Source of the DNA: Sphingomonas sp.
Lineage (GTDB): Bacteria; Pseudomonadota; Alphaproteobacteria; Sphingomonadales; Sphingomonadaceae
Assembly: GCF_026460985.1 (NCBI RefSeq)
Contig: NZ_JAPKNM010000001.1
Location: 62,001 to 126,000, forward strand
DNA length: 64,000 nucleotides
Direction: 5' to 3'
Numbering within the stretch: the first letter of the stretch is position 1; every line of letters begins with the position of its first letter. Both the position numbers and the translations under genes were made by a program. This document shows positions 46,197-54,085 of the stretch, piece after piece. Below the pieces are notes generated by a model. That model made no database searches, was not told where the DNA came from, and saw only the letters and a program-made list of their open reading frames with translations.

Positions 46197-46276
46197 TCCG
46201 CAAGGCGGAACGCTTGCGTTGCGCCGCTTCGCCCCTAGTGTGCCGGCATTCTAAAGCACTTCGGGGGACCCTGTTC

Positions 46277-48433
46277 ATGACCCTTTCGCTTCGGCTCGCG
46301 TTGATCGCATCCACGGCGTTCGTCGCCCTTACCCCTGCCTTGGGATCCACAATGCCCCAGACCCAGACTTCGCCCGCGCCCGCTGCCGCGCCCGATCCCA
46401 CGCCGCTCCTCGCCAAATGGCCGGGGCCGCACGAAGGGGTGCCGCAGTGGGACAAGGTGGCGCCGGCGATGTTCCCGCCCGCCTTCGAGCGCGCCATGGC
46501 CAATGCCCGCGCCGAGATGGCCAGGATCCGCGACAATCCCGCCGCGCCGACCTTCGAGAACACGATCCAGGCCGATCAGCGCTCGGGCGAGGAGATGGAG
46601 CGGCTGTTCGCGGTCTGGGGCGTCTACCAGAGCAACCTCGCCACGCCCGAGGTCCAGGCGATCGCCAAGGAATGGAGCCCCAGGCTCTCGGCCTTCTTCA
46701 CCGAGATGAGCCTCGATCCCAAGATGTTCGCGCGAGTGAAGGCGATCTACGACGCCCGCGCCAAGGCGGGGCTCAACCCCCAGCAGCTGCGGCTGCTCGA
46801 GCGGACCTATCGCGATTACGTCACGTCGGGCGCCTTGCTCGACGAGGCCGGCAAGGCCGAGGTCAAGCGGATCAACCAGGCGCTCGCCACCGCCTATACC
46901 GAGTTCAGCCGCAAGGTGCTCGCCGACGAGGAGACCGCGATCCTGCTCGACAGCGAGGCCGACCTCGCGGGCCTGGCCGACAGCTTCAAGGCGAGCCTTG
47001 CCGAAGAGGCCAAGGCGCGGGGCCAGGCCGGCAAATGGGCGATCAAGAACACGCGCTCCTCGGTCCAGCCCTTCCTGATGTATTCGACCAACCGGGCGCT
47101 CCGGGAGAAGGTCTACAAGGCCTTCGTCAACCGCGGCGACAATGGCGACGCCAACGACACCAACGCGACGATCGCCGAGATCCTCAAGCTGCGGCAAGAG
47201 CGCGCCAGGCTGCTCGGGTTCAAGAACCACGCCTGGTACCGGATGGACGACACCATGGCCGAGACGCCCGAGAATGCGTCGAAGCTGATGATGGCGGTGT
47301 GGCCCGCCGCGGTGGCGCGGGTGCGCGAGGAAGTCGCCGACATGCAGGCGCTGGCGAACAAGGAAGGCGCGAAGATCACGATCGAGCCCTGGGACTATCG
47401 CTTCTATGCCGAGAAGGTGCGCAAGGCGAAGTACGACCTCGACGAGAATGAAGTGAAGCCGTACCTCCAGCTCGACCAGATCGTGCAGGCGGCCTTCCAT
47501 GCCGCGGGCCGGCTCTACGATCTCGACTTCAAGGAGAATACGGGGAGCATTCCGGTCTTCCAACCGGACGTGCGCACCTTCCTGGTGACCAGCCGCAAGA
47601 CGGGCGCCGAGGTGGGCATCTTCTATCTCGACAATTTCGCGCGCGCCGGAAAGCGATCGGGCGCCTGGGCGACGAGCTATCGCAGCCGCTCGGGACTGCG
47701 CGGCACGGACATCGTGCTCGCCTCCAACAACAACAACTTCACCAAGGGCGCGGCGGGCGAGCCGACGCTGATCAGCGTCGACGATGCGACCACCCTGTTC
47801 CACGAGTTCGGCCATGCGCTGCACAGCCTGCTCGGCAACGTCTTCTATCCCGGGCTCGCCGGCACCCCGCGCGACTTCGTCGAATATCCGAGCCAGGTGA
47901 ACGAGAACTGGCTGCTCACGCCGGAGGTGCTCAACCTCTACGCCAAGCATTACAAGACCGGCGCGCCGATCCCGCCCGCGCTGGTCGCCAAGATCGAGAA
48001 GGCCGAAACCTTCAACCAGGGCTTCGACACGGTCGAATATCTCTCCTCGGCGATCGTCGACATGAAGCTGCACGACCGCACCGAGCCGGTGACCGATCCG
48101 GACGCGTTCGAGCGCGAGACGCTGGCGAGCATCGGCATGCCGCGGGAGATCGTGATGCGGCACCGGCTGCCGCAGTTCAATCACCTCTTCTCGAGCGATG
48201 CCTATTCGGCGGGCTATTATTCCTATCTCTGGTCCGAGACGATGGACGCCGACACCTGGGCGGCGTTCGAGGAGACCGGCAATGTCTGGGACAAGGCGAC
48301 CGCCGACCGGTTCCGCACGATCCTGCTGATGACCGGCAACGAGACCGACCGCAAGCAGGCCTACAGGGTATTCCGCGGGCGCGATCCCGACGTGAAGGCG
48401 CTGTTCAAGCGGCGCGGTTTCCCGGTGCAGTAA
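46277..48433 (+). CDS. M3-family metallopeptidase (peptidyl-dipeptidase Dcp-like)
   Basis: 718 aa. The ATG at 46277 gives a signal peptide (LSLRLALIASTAFVALTPALGS). The zinc site is TLFHEFGHALHSLL with the downstream glutamate in FVEYPSQVNENWL, both canonical for M3 peptidases, and AYSAGYYSYLWSE supplies the substrate-binding tyrosines near the C-terminus. Dcp enzymes remove C-terminal dipeptides; this exported form would act in the periplasm. GGGGGA lies upstream. It is divergent from the imu operon. Confidence 0.93.
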   Translation: MTLSLRLALIASTAFVALTPALGSTMPQTQTSPAPAAAPDPTPLLAKWPGPHEGVPQWDKVAPAMFPPAFERAMANARAEMARIRDNPAAPTFENTIQADQRSGEEMERLFAVWGVYQSNLATPEVQAIAKEWSPRLSAFFTEMSLDPKMFARVKAIYDARAKAGLNPQQLRLLERTYRDYVTSGALLDEAGKAEVKRINQALATAYTEFSRKVLADEETAILLDSEADLAGLADSFKASLAEEAKARGQAGKWAIKNTRSSVQPFLMYSTNRALREKVYKAFVNRGDNGDANDTNATIAEILKLRQERARLLGFKNHAWYRMDDTMAETPENASKLMMAVWPAAVARVREEVADMQALANKEGAKITIEPWDYRFYAEKVRKAKYDLDENEVKPYLQLDQIVQAAFHAAGRLYDLDFKENTGSIPVFQPDVRTFLVTSRKTGAEVGIFYLDNFARAGKRSGAWATSYRSRSGLRGTDIVLASNNNNFTKGAAGEPTLISVDDATTLFHEFGHALHSLLGNVFYPGLAGTPRDFVEYPSQVNENWLLTPEVLNLYAKHYKTGAPIPPALVAKIEKAETFNQGFDTVEYLSSAIVDMKLHDRTEPVTDPDAFERETLASIGMPREIVMRHRLPQFNHLFSSDAYSAGYYSYLWSETMDADTWAAFEETGNVWDKATADRFRTILLMTGNETDRKQAYRVFRGRDPDVKALFKRRGFPVQ

Positions 48434-48541
48434 GCCGCGCCCTGATCGAGCGCGTCGATCAGTGAGGCCAGTACGACGCGTTGGCGATCGAGGGAAACGC
48501 ACAATATCTCGGCAAGCCCCGCTTTGGATGCGAGCCGAGCC

Positions 48542-48766
48542 ATGCCCCGCGACCTGATCAAGACGCTGACCTATCTCTCGATCCACCTGACCGTGGGCTT
48601 CACCGTGGCCTATGCCTTCACCGGATCGGTGAGCCTCGCCGGCGGGATCGCGCTGATCGAGCCGTGCATCAACGCGGTCGCCTTCTTCTTCCACGAGAAG
48701 GCGTGGCAGCGCGCGGATCGCGTCGCGGCCGGGGCGCTCCCACACGGGACGGTGGCGCGCGCCTGA
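48542..48766 (+). CDS. DUF2061 membrane protein
   Basis: 74 aa with ATG at 48542. DUF2061 signature: RDLIKTLTYLSIHLTVGFTVAYAFTGSVSLAGGIALIEPCINAVAFFFHEKAW, giving two membrane helices and the conserved FFxHEKxW end, followed by a short soluble tail. Small inner-membrane proteins of unknown function. A weak ribosome-binding site and an in-frame upstream TTG (48524) leave the start open by six residues. Confidence 0.85.
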   Translation: MPRDLIKTLTYLSIHLTVGFTVAYAFTGSVSLAGGIALIEPCINAVAFFFHEKAWQRADRVAAGALPHGTVARA

Positions 48767-48787
48767 TCGTGCCGCTAAGGCGCGTGC

Positions 48788-49099
48788 ATGGCTGGAGAAG
48801 AAGAGGACAGCTTCGTCTATGACGAAGCGAGCGGCGAATGGATCAGCGCGGCCGAGGCGGCAGCCAAGGCAGGTACGGCTGAGACCGTGGAAGTGCGCGA
48901 CTCGGTGGGCAATTTGCTCGCCGACGGCGACCAGGTGACGCTGATCAAGGACCTGACCGTCAAGGGCGCGGGGCAGACGCTCAAGCGCGGCACGCTGATC
49001 AAGTCGATCCGGCTGACCGGCGATCCGCAGGAGATCGACTGCAAGTACGAAGGCATCAAGGGCCTGGTGCTGCGCGCCGAGTTCGTGCGGAAACGCTGA
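48788..49099 (+). CDS. PhnA/YjdM-like protein lacking the zinc ribbon
   Basis: 103 aa. The C-terminal PhnA domain is complete (VRDSVGNLLADGDQVTLIKDLTVKGAGQTLKRGT, then IRLTGDPQEIDCKYEGIKGLVL, ending AEFVRKR). The N-terminus that in E. coli YjdM holds a CxxC zinc ribbon is replaced by an acidic stretch (EEEDSFVYDEASGEWISAAEA) with no cysteines. The YjdM link to phosphonate use is weak, and this form is better called a PhnA-domain protein of unknown function. Confidence 0.85.
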   Translation: MAGEEEDSFVYDEASGEWISAAEAAAKAGTAETVEVRDSVGNLLADGDQVTLIKDLTVKGAGQTLKRGTLIKSIRLTGDPQEIDCKYEGIKGLVLRAEFVRKR

Positions 49100-49219
49100 G
49101 CGGCGACGCCGCTTCCCGGCCGGCGGGTGACCAAGTTGACTCGGTTGTGCGGTGAAACGGCGGAAGCGCCGACGAGGCGACGGCATTGCGCCGGCGAAGC
49201 GACACCCGCGCCACCCTGA

Positions 49220-49270
49220 CACGCCACCGGCGCGACATGCGGGCGACATAGGCACGCCACCGGCGCGACA
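49220..49270. repeat. 33-bp short tandem repeats
   Basis: CACGCCACCGGCGCGACA occurs at 49220-49237 and again at 49253-49270, an exact 33-bp period, with further degenerate copies (GCGACACCTGCGCC-like) from about 49195 to 49315. It lies between the PhnA-domain gene and the 3' end of the HTH gene. Confidence 0.65.
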
Positions 49271-49343
49271 CCTGCGCGCCCTCATCGCGACACCTGCGCC
49301 ACGGACACGCGCCGTGCGCGCGTCGGAAAGACGCAATCGCGCG

Positions 49344-49688
49344 TCACCGGGGCGACTGCGGCGCGACACGGGTGGCGTCGCGCGCGTCGCGCCCGAAGGG
49401 ATCGGCCATCCGCCGGGCATGGAGCGCGAGCACCTGATCCCAGCTGCGATCGAACGGCGTGCCGGCGAGGCGCCGGCGCAACCGGTGCGCGCTCGATCGC
49501 GACATGCCCGCCGCCCACGCCGCGCGCGCGACGCTGCCGGTCTCGAGCAGGGCGGCGAGGAAGATCCGCTGCTTGGCGGGGGTCCATTGCGCGCGGGGCG
49601 GCGCGGCGGCCTGGGGCGGGAGGCTCCGGGAGGCCGCGGGCGCGGGGCGCTCCGGGGCCTGGGCGGGCGGGTTGGACTCGGTTTGCAT
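49344..49688 (-). CDS. small helix-turn-helix protein
   Basis: 114 aa. A Pro/Ala-rich disordered N-terminus (about 1-33) precedes a compact HTH: RAQWTPAKQRIFLAALLETGSVARAAWAAGMSRSSAHRLRRR, where GSVARAAWAAGMSRSSAHRL is a textbook helix-turn-helix. This resembles small HTH proteins frequent in sphingomonad accessory DNA. A perfect 7-bp inverted repeat sits 21 bp upstream of its ATG, a candidate site for autoregulation. Targets are unknown. Confidence 0.75.
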   Translation of the reverse strand: MQTESNPPAQAPERPAPAASRSLPPQAAAPPRAQWTPAKQRIFLAALLETGSVARAAWAAGMSRSSAHRLRRRLAGTPFDRSWDQVLALHARRMADPFGRDARDATRVAPQSPR

Positions 49689-49708
49689 CTAACAGGATGG
49701 AGCAGATC

Positions 49709-49730
49709 AAATCCTACATTGGAAGGATTT
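49709..49730 (-). promoter_or_regulatory. inverted repeat upstream of the HTH gene
   Basis: AAATCCT and AGGATTT are perfect 7-bp arms separated by 8 bp, 21 bp before the HTH gene start. It is a local AT-rich spot in GC-rich DNA. Operator function is inferred. Confidence 0.5.
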
Positions 49731-49754
49731 CGTTCCCGATAAGTTCCGCGCGCC

Positions 49755-49901
49755 TCAATGGCGCTTGAAATACTGGACCTCGCGCTCGTGCTTCTGCGCG
49801 GCGGCCCTGGTGTCGAAGGTGCCGAGGTTGCGGCGCTTGCCGGTGTCCGGGTCCTTTTTCCGGGAATAGAGGCGATATTCGCCCGCGAGCTTGCGGATCA
49901 T
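49755..49901 (-). CDS. small basic conserved-type protein (48 aa)
   Basis: The frame from ATG 49901 to TGA at 49755 gives 48 residues: a start MIRKLAGEYRLYSRKKD, then PDTGKRRNLGTFDTRAAAQK and an end EREVQYFKRH. The regular beta-turn and basic pattern (YRLYSRKK, RRNLGTF) looks like the small phage-integrase-arm-like or RNA-binding peptides often annotated as hypothetical in sphingomonads. It is strongly basic with no membrane segment. Function unknown. Confidence 0.65.
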   Translation of the reverse strand: MIRKLAGEYRLYSRKKDPDTGKRRNLGTFDTRAAAQKHEREVQYFKRH

Positions 49902-49995
49902 GGGGGCGGAACGCCTGGCCGGCCGAATTGATGCGCGCGTGCGGCGCCGATGGGTCTAGGGTGCGGCGGGGCCTTTCGCCCCCGAAGGACAGGCG

Positions 49996-50121
49996 ATGGC
50001 CAAGAGCCAGAAGAAATCGAACCGCGAGATTCGCAAGCCCAAGGCGGAGAAGGTCAAGACGATCGCCGCCAATGCATCGACCAAGGAGAAGCCCGTCGCG
50101 ATGGTGACCATCAAGGGCTGA
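49996..50121 (+). CDS. small lysine-rich protein (41 aa)
   Basis: ATG 49996 to TGA 50119-50121 with AAGGA 7 nt upstream. It starts MAKSQKKSNREIRKPKAEK and ends VAMVTIKG. It is highly basic and unstructured, like the short KSQKKSNRE proteins common in alphaproteobacteria. Role unknown; it may bind nucleic acid. Confidence 0.65.
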   Translation: MAKSQKKSNREIRKPKAEKVKTIAANASTKEKPVAMVTIKG

Positions 50122-50147
50122 CGCGCGCGTGCCGGCGGCGGCGCTGC

Positions 50148-50552
50148 TCAGCGGCCGTCGGCGAACTGCACCAGATCCCAGCGATTGCCGTAGAGATCCT
50201 CGAACACGGCGACCTTGCCGTAATCATGGACGGCGGGCGCGCGGACGAAGCGGATTCCGGCCGCGGCGTATGCGGCGAAGTCGCGATCGAAATCGTCGGT
50301 GGCGAGGAACAGGAAGACGCGCCCGCCCGCCTGATCGCCGACGAAGCGCGCCTGTTCGGGCGTGGCGGCGCGGGCGAGGAGGATCGTGGTGGCGCTCGCG
50401 GGCGCGCCGGGCGGGCGGATGGTGACCCAGCGCTTGTCCTGCTCGGGCTGGTACGTGTCCTCTACAGCCACGAAGCCGAGCTTGCCGATGTAGAAGGCGA
50501 GCGCTTCGTCATAGTCGCGGACGACCAGGGCAACGTGGGCGAGATGGGGCAT
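50148..50552 (-). CDS. VOC-family (glyoxalase/bleomycin-resistance-like) protein
   Basis: 134 aa. It shows the paired beta-alpha-beta-beta-beta modules of the vicinal-oxygen-chelate fold: LAHVALVVRDYDEALAFYIGKLGF opens the first, and FAAYAAAGIRFVRAPAVHDYGKVAVFEDLYGNRWDLVQF closes the second with a metal-ligand-type E/D pair. Members include glyoxalase I, dioxygenases and antibiotic-binding proteins. Its start overlaps the arr stop (ATGA), so it is co-expressed with a rifampin-modifying enzyme. The substrate is unknown. Confidence 0.88.
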   Translation of the reverse strand: MPHLAHVALVVRDYDEALAFYIGKLGFVAVEDTYQPEQDKRWVTIRPPGAPASATTILLARAATPEQARFVGDQAGGRVFLFLATDDFDRDFAAYAAAGIRFVRAPAVHDYGKVAVFEDLYGNRWDLVQFADGR

Positions 50553-50962
50553 CAGTCGATCGCCTCGACGCCCTGCTCCTTGAGGCGCGCGAGATGGTCC
50601 TTCATGTGCCGGAGCTGCTCGGGGGAATGGCCCTGCCACTCGGCGACTTCGCCCAGGACGCGCAGCGGCGCCTGCGAGCGATAGGATTGGGTCGGGTTGC
50701 CGGGGAATTTCTGGTCGGTGAGATTGGGATCGTCGACGAACGCGCCGCTGGGCTCGACGATGTAGATGCGTTCCCTGCCCTCCCCCTGCGCCAGCTCGGC
50801 GCCCCAGATCGCCGCGTCGAGCGTGCCGGAGAAATAGGCCCAGGACGCCTGGTTCCGCTGGCCGTAGTTCGAGGCGAAGCCGGGCGCGATCAGGTCCCCC
50901 GGGCGAAGATCGGCGCGGGTGCCGTGGTAGAAAGGCGGCGTGGCGTGGGCGGCGTAGGTCAT
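50552..50962 (-). CDS. arr: rifampin ADP-ribosyltransferase (Arr)
   Basis: 136 aa, the size of mycobacterial Arr. It contains FYHGTRADLRPGDLI, SNYGQRNQASWAYFSGTLDA, AIWGAELA and VDDPNLTDQKFPGNPTQSYR. H13, Y43 and D78 align in spacing with the catalytic triad H19, Y49 and D84 of Mycobacterium smegmatis Arr. It transfers ADP-ribose from NAD+ to rifampin. It is chromosomal here, forms an operon with the VOC gene, and shares its short upstream region with a toxin-antitoxin pair. Resistance is inferred from the family. Confidence 0.9.
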   Translation of the reverse strand: MTYAAHATPPFYHGTRADLRPGDLIAPGFASNYGQRNQASWAYFSGTLDAAIWGAELAQGEGRERIYIVEPSGAFVDDPNLTDQKFPGNPTQSYRSQAPLRVLGEVAEWQGHSPEQLRHMKDHLARLKEQGVEAID

Positions 50963-50981
50963 GGGCGGCTCGCTTGAATTT

Positions 50982-50999
50982 TGTACATAAGGTTGTACA
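50982..50999. promoter_or_regulatory. YefM-type operator (two TGTACA palindromes)
   Basis: TTGTACAT occurs twice, with the TGTACA cores at 50982-50987 and 50994-50999, 9 bp before the antitoxin ATG. TGTACA palindromes are the known recognition core of the E. coli yefM-yoeB operator. The site also lies 20 bp from the divergent arr start. Confidence 0.8.
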
Positions 51000-51007
51000 T
51001 TGTTGAC

Positions 51008-51262
51008 ATGCAGACGCTGAGCGTATCCGAGACCCGCGCCAATCTGAAGGCCGTGCTGGACCGCGTCGTCGCCGACAAGGCGCCGGTGCAGATCGTGCGT
51101 CCCAAGGGCGAGGGCGTGGTGCTGGTTTCGCAGAGCGAATGGGAGGGGATGCAGGAGACCATGCACCTGCTCTCGTCGCCCGCCAACGCGAAGCGCCTGC
51201 TCGACGGCATCAAGGGACTCGATGCCGGGCTCGGCGAGGAGCATGAGCTGATCCAGCCGTGA
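51008..51262 (+). CDS. yefM: YefM/Phd-family antitoxin
   Basis: 84 aa; ATG at 51008. The N-terminal Phd/YefM fold is MQTLSVSETRANLKAVLDRVVADKAPVQIVR, then GEGVVLVSQSEWEGMQETMHLL, and the C-terminal tail is acidic and helical. It neutralises the downstream toxin and represses the operon through the TGTACA sites. Its TGA overlaps the toxin GTG (GTGA). The -10/-35 region is shared with arr on the other strand. Confidence 0.92.
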   Translation: MQTLSVSETRANLKAVLDRVVADKAPVQIVRPKGEGVVLVSQSEWEGMQETMHLLSSPANAKRLLDGIKGLDAGLGEEHELIQP

Positions 51263-51525
51263 AGATCGTCTTCGCGCGCGATGCGTGGCGCGACTATGTC
51301 GCCTGGTCGCGCGAGGACGCCAAGGTGCTGGAGCGCATTAACCTGCTGATCGGCGAATGCCTGCGCGACCCGTTCCGCGGCACAGGCAAGCCGGAGCCGC
51401 TGCGACAGAATCTGGCCGGATGGTGGTCACGCCGGATCAGCGGCGAGCATCGGCTGGTGTATCGGGTGACAGGCGGCGGGGATACGCAGGCGTTGGAGGT
51501 GTTGAGCTGTCGGTACTCTAGGTAA
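51259..51525 (+). CDS. yoeB: YoeB-family mRNA interferase with altered C-terminus
   Basis: 88 aa. It follows E. coli YoeB closely in KPEPLRQNLAGWWSRRISGEHRLVY, retaining E46 (general base) and R65. The C-terminus reads CRYSR where E. coli has CRYHY, so the catalytic H83 is replaced by serine and the final tyrosine by arginine. The toxin could be weakened or use another residue. The gene starts with GTG within the antitoxin stop and is followed by AT-rich DNA. Confidence 0.9.
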   Translation: MKIVFARDAWRDYVAWSREDAKVLERINLLIGECLRDPFRGTGKPEPLRQNLAGWWSRRISGEHRLVYRVTGGGDTQALEVLSCRYSR

Positions 51526-51562
51526 GGTTTGACTATGCCTGCTTGTTCGGCAAGTTTTTCGT

Positions 51563-52420
51563 ATGCCGCATAAGCGTTACATCATTTTCTGCGACGAATC
51601 CGACGACAAGGGTCGCTTCTACTCCAATTTCTATGGCGGAGCACTTATCGAGGCTTCCAAGCAGCAAAAGCTGCACACCGAGCTTCAAGCCGTTAAGGAT
51701 GACTTGAATATATTCGAAGGCGAGATGAAATGGGAACGAATTACTGAGCCCTACGCTGAGAAATATATTTCCTTTGTAAATGCCACATTTGACATTATTG
51801 CACGCGGTGACATGAAGATCAGAATCATGTTCACTCAAAACAGGAATCAGCCTATTTTGGATGAATACCAAATAGGCAACGATTATTTCCTTTTATACTA
51901 TCAATTCATAAAGCACGCGTTTGGATTGCAGCACTCCGTTCCACACGGATTTACAGCATCTGCCACGTTACTTTTAGATGATGTTCCGGCCAACGCAGAA
52001 AAATTCCACCAATTCAAAGAATATATGTCGAGTTTGTCGACATTTCCAAAATGGAGCCGCGCCGGGTTCAGCATTTCTTATGAGGACATCACAGATGTCG
52101 ATTCTAAGAAGCACAACGTGCTGCAAGCGCTGGACGTAATTTTAGGCGGAATCCAATCTCGCTTGAACGAGAAGCATACTAAACCGATTCCTCCAGCAAA
52201 GCGGCGAAGTAAGCGAGCAAGAGCAAAGGAGAGGGTTTACAAAGCCATCAAAGACCGAATTTTCACTCTATACCCAAACTTCAATGTTGGGGTTAGTACG
52301 GCCGCGACCGAGGGCCCTCAAATGCGCTTCGAGCACCCATACCGACATTGGCTGTTCGTACCATTCAATGCGAAGGTTGATCCTGAACGGACCAAGAAAG
52401 CGGCGGCAAAAAAGAAGTGA
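51563..52420 (+). CDS. DUF3800 domain protein (AT-rich, acquired)
   Basis: 285 aa. DUF3800 features: the N-terminal RYIIFCDESDDKGRFYSNFYGGA acidic cluster, EGEMKWERI, an AxxLLLDDVP-type strand, and DVILGGIQSRL. The family has an RNase H-like fold and turns up in mobile and defence contexts; its activity is unproven. Base composition is much more AT-rich than the neighbours and codon use is atypical, a sign of transfer. It has a Lys-rich tail and a weak ribosome-binding site. It stands alone downstream of the YefM/YoeB pair. Confidence 0.82.
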   Translation: MPHKRYIIFCDESDDKGRFYSNFYGGALIEASKQQKLHTELQAVKDDLNIFEGEMKWERITEPYAEKYISFVNATFDIIARGDMKIRIMFTQNRNQPILDEYQIGNDYFLLYYQFIKHAFGLQHSVPHGFTASATLLLDDVPANAEKFHQFKEYMSSLSTFPKWSRAGFSISYEDITDVDSKKHNVLQALDVILGGIQSRLNEKHTKPIPPAKRRSKRARAKERVYKAIKDRIFTLYPNFNVGVSTAATEGPQMRFEHPYRHWLFVPFNAKVDPERTKKAAAKKK

Positions 52421-52612
52421 CCCCACCTGATCCTACAGTAGACCCCGCGCAGAGCGCGAGGTTTCAGATCGGGCAGGGTCAGATATTATATAGAGCGCCT
52501 ATTCGCGACTCGCAAGCGGAGTCATATTTTTAGTTGTGAGTCAAGAGTAGTAAAGTCCTGTTTTGTTCCTGTGAACGCCCTGTGGATAAACCCCTGCGCC
52601 CGCCCCCACCCC

Positions 52613-53761
52613 TCACTCCTTCAACGCATAAACCCGCCCGTCGAGCGCGCCCACATAGACCACGCCGTCGACGATCTCCGGCGAGCCCATCACGCCGCCG
52701 GTGACGTAGCCCTCCACCGGCCCCGGCGCGAACCGCCATTTCTCGCGGCCGGTGGCTGCATCCAAAGCGAAGAAGCCCGGGCGCAGGGTCACGCCCTCGA
52801 AATAATAAGGCGCCGCGCTGATCGCGCCGACATAGAGCGTGCCGTTCGCCAGCCGGGGCATGGCCCAGGTCCAGCCGCCGGTCTTGAACTGCCACGCCTC
52901 GCGGCCGCTGTCGGCGGCGAAGGCGGAGACCTTGAGCGAGTCCGAGCTGCCGACATAGAAGAAGCCGCCGGCATGGACGGCCGAGCTTTCGACCCAGGAG
53001 CCGTCCGGATAATCGTGGCGCCACGCCTCGGCGCCGGTGGCCGCGTCATAGGCGATCAGGCGCGCGCTGCGGCTGCCGACGACCACGCGTCCCGCGCCGA
53101 TCGCCGGGGTCGACTGGACGATGCCGCCGGTATCGGCGCGCCAGGCGATCTTGCGGGTCGCGAGGTCGACCGCATAGAGATGGTCGTCCCAGCTGCCGAA
53201 ATAGACGCGACCGCCCGCGATCACGGGCGTGCTGCGGACCGCGTCGAGCGTGCCGACGCTCCAGGCGAGCTTGCCGGTGGCGGCGTCGACGACGAACAGC
53301 GCGCCGTTCAGCGAGCCGATGAAGACCTGCCCCTCGTGCACCAGCGGCGAGGATTGGAGGTAATCGAAATAGGGATTGTCGGGCGAGGGCGGCCGCCGCG
53401 CCAGATCGCGCGCCTTGAGATCGAAGCGCCAGCGCTCGCGGCCCGAAGCGCGGTCGACCGCGTAGAGAAAGCCGTCGTCGCTCGCCGCATAGACGAGATC
53501 GCCGGCGATCGCCGGGCGCGCGCGGACGCCGCCGCCGGTCGCGAACTTCCAACGCGGCCGGCGCGTGGCGCGGTCGAGCGCATAGAGATGACGATCATCG
53601 CTGCCGAAATAGAGCGTGCCCCGATCCTCGGCGAGCGAGCCCCAGATCGGACCGCCGGTGCGGAACTCCCAGAGCTTGGTGCCGGGAGCGGGCTGGGCTT
53701 GCGCCGCGCCGCCGAGACCGCAAAGCATGAGCACCAACGCTCCGAGCAACCGCACCATCAT
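52613..53761 (-). CDS. periplasmic PQQ-like beta-propeller protein
   Basis: 382 aa with a signal peptide ending AQA-Q (residue about 23). At least six propeller blades repeat the pattern LYAxDxATGxxxWxFxTGG (for example HLYALDRATRRPRWKFATGG, LFVVDAATGKLAWSVGT, LYAVDLATRKIAWRADTGG). This is the PQQ-dependent enzyme repeat without the catalytic dehydrogenase features, similar to BamB-like scaffolds. It probably binds proteins or sugars in the periplasm. GC content is back to the genomic norm here. Confidence 0.87.
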   Translation of the reverse strand: MMVRLLGALVLMLCGLGGAAQAQPAPGTKLWEFRTGGPIWGSLAEDRGTLYFGSDDRHLYALDRATRRPRWKFATGGGVRARPAIAGDLVYAASDDGFLYAVDRASGRERWRFDLKARDLARRPPSPDNPYFDYLQSSPLVHEGQVFIGSLNGALFVVDAATGKLAWSVGTLDAVRSTPVIAGGRVYFGSWDDHLYAVDLATRKIAWRADTGGIVQSTPAIGAGRVVVGSRSARLIAYDAATGAEAWRHDYPDGSWVESSAVHAGGFFYVGSSDSLKVSAFAADSGREAWQFKTGGWTWAMPRLANGTLYVGAISAAPYYFEGVTLRPGFFALDAATGREKWRFAPGPVEGYVTGGVMGSPEIVDGVVYVGALDGRVYALKE

Positions 53762-54085
53762 CCCTCCCCTATGTCGTTACGGACATGTTTCAGAAGTGCG
53801 GGCGGGCGGTCAATCGGGCCAGTTCTGATTGGCCGTCCACATGCGACCGCCTGAAGGACAGCCAACAAGGTCGCCTCGATCACACAACATAAACGGGCAG
53901 AGAGTAGGACGCTGGGCCATGCGGAGGCGCCCTTGGCCTAATCGCTCACGCGTTGAACCTATGGTTCATGGGAGTACGATTGAACTCGGGAACACCCATG
54001 AACTCACCGACATATAGGGAGAATATTGCTACACATCCCTAAATAGGCACTATATCTCAATATTCGCGACTCCGGGGGGATGTTC
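53762..54085. other. gene-free AT-rich region
   Basis: No convincing gene. A hairpin pairs GTTCATGGG (53964-53972) with CCCATGAAC (53995-54003), and a small GAACC-TAT-GGTTC hairpin lies just before it. The right half is AT-rich and probably holds the promoter of the lipoprotein at 54086; I cannot assign -35/-10 elements firmly. Confidence 0.4.

Noticed and set aside
49195..49315. CRISPR-like array
   Set aside because: The 33-bp period has full-unit similarity with no unique spacers, and there are no cas genes.
49755..49901. Frameshift in the 48-aa basic gene
   Set aside because: On recounting positions against neighbouring stops, the frame is 147 bp and intact.
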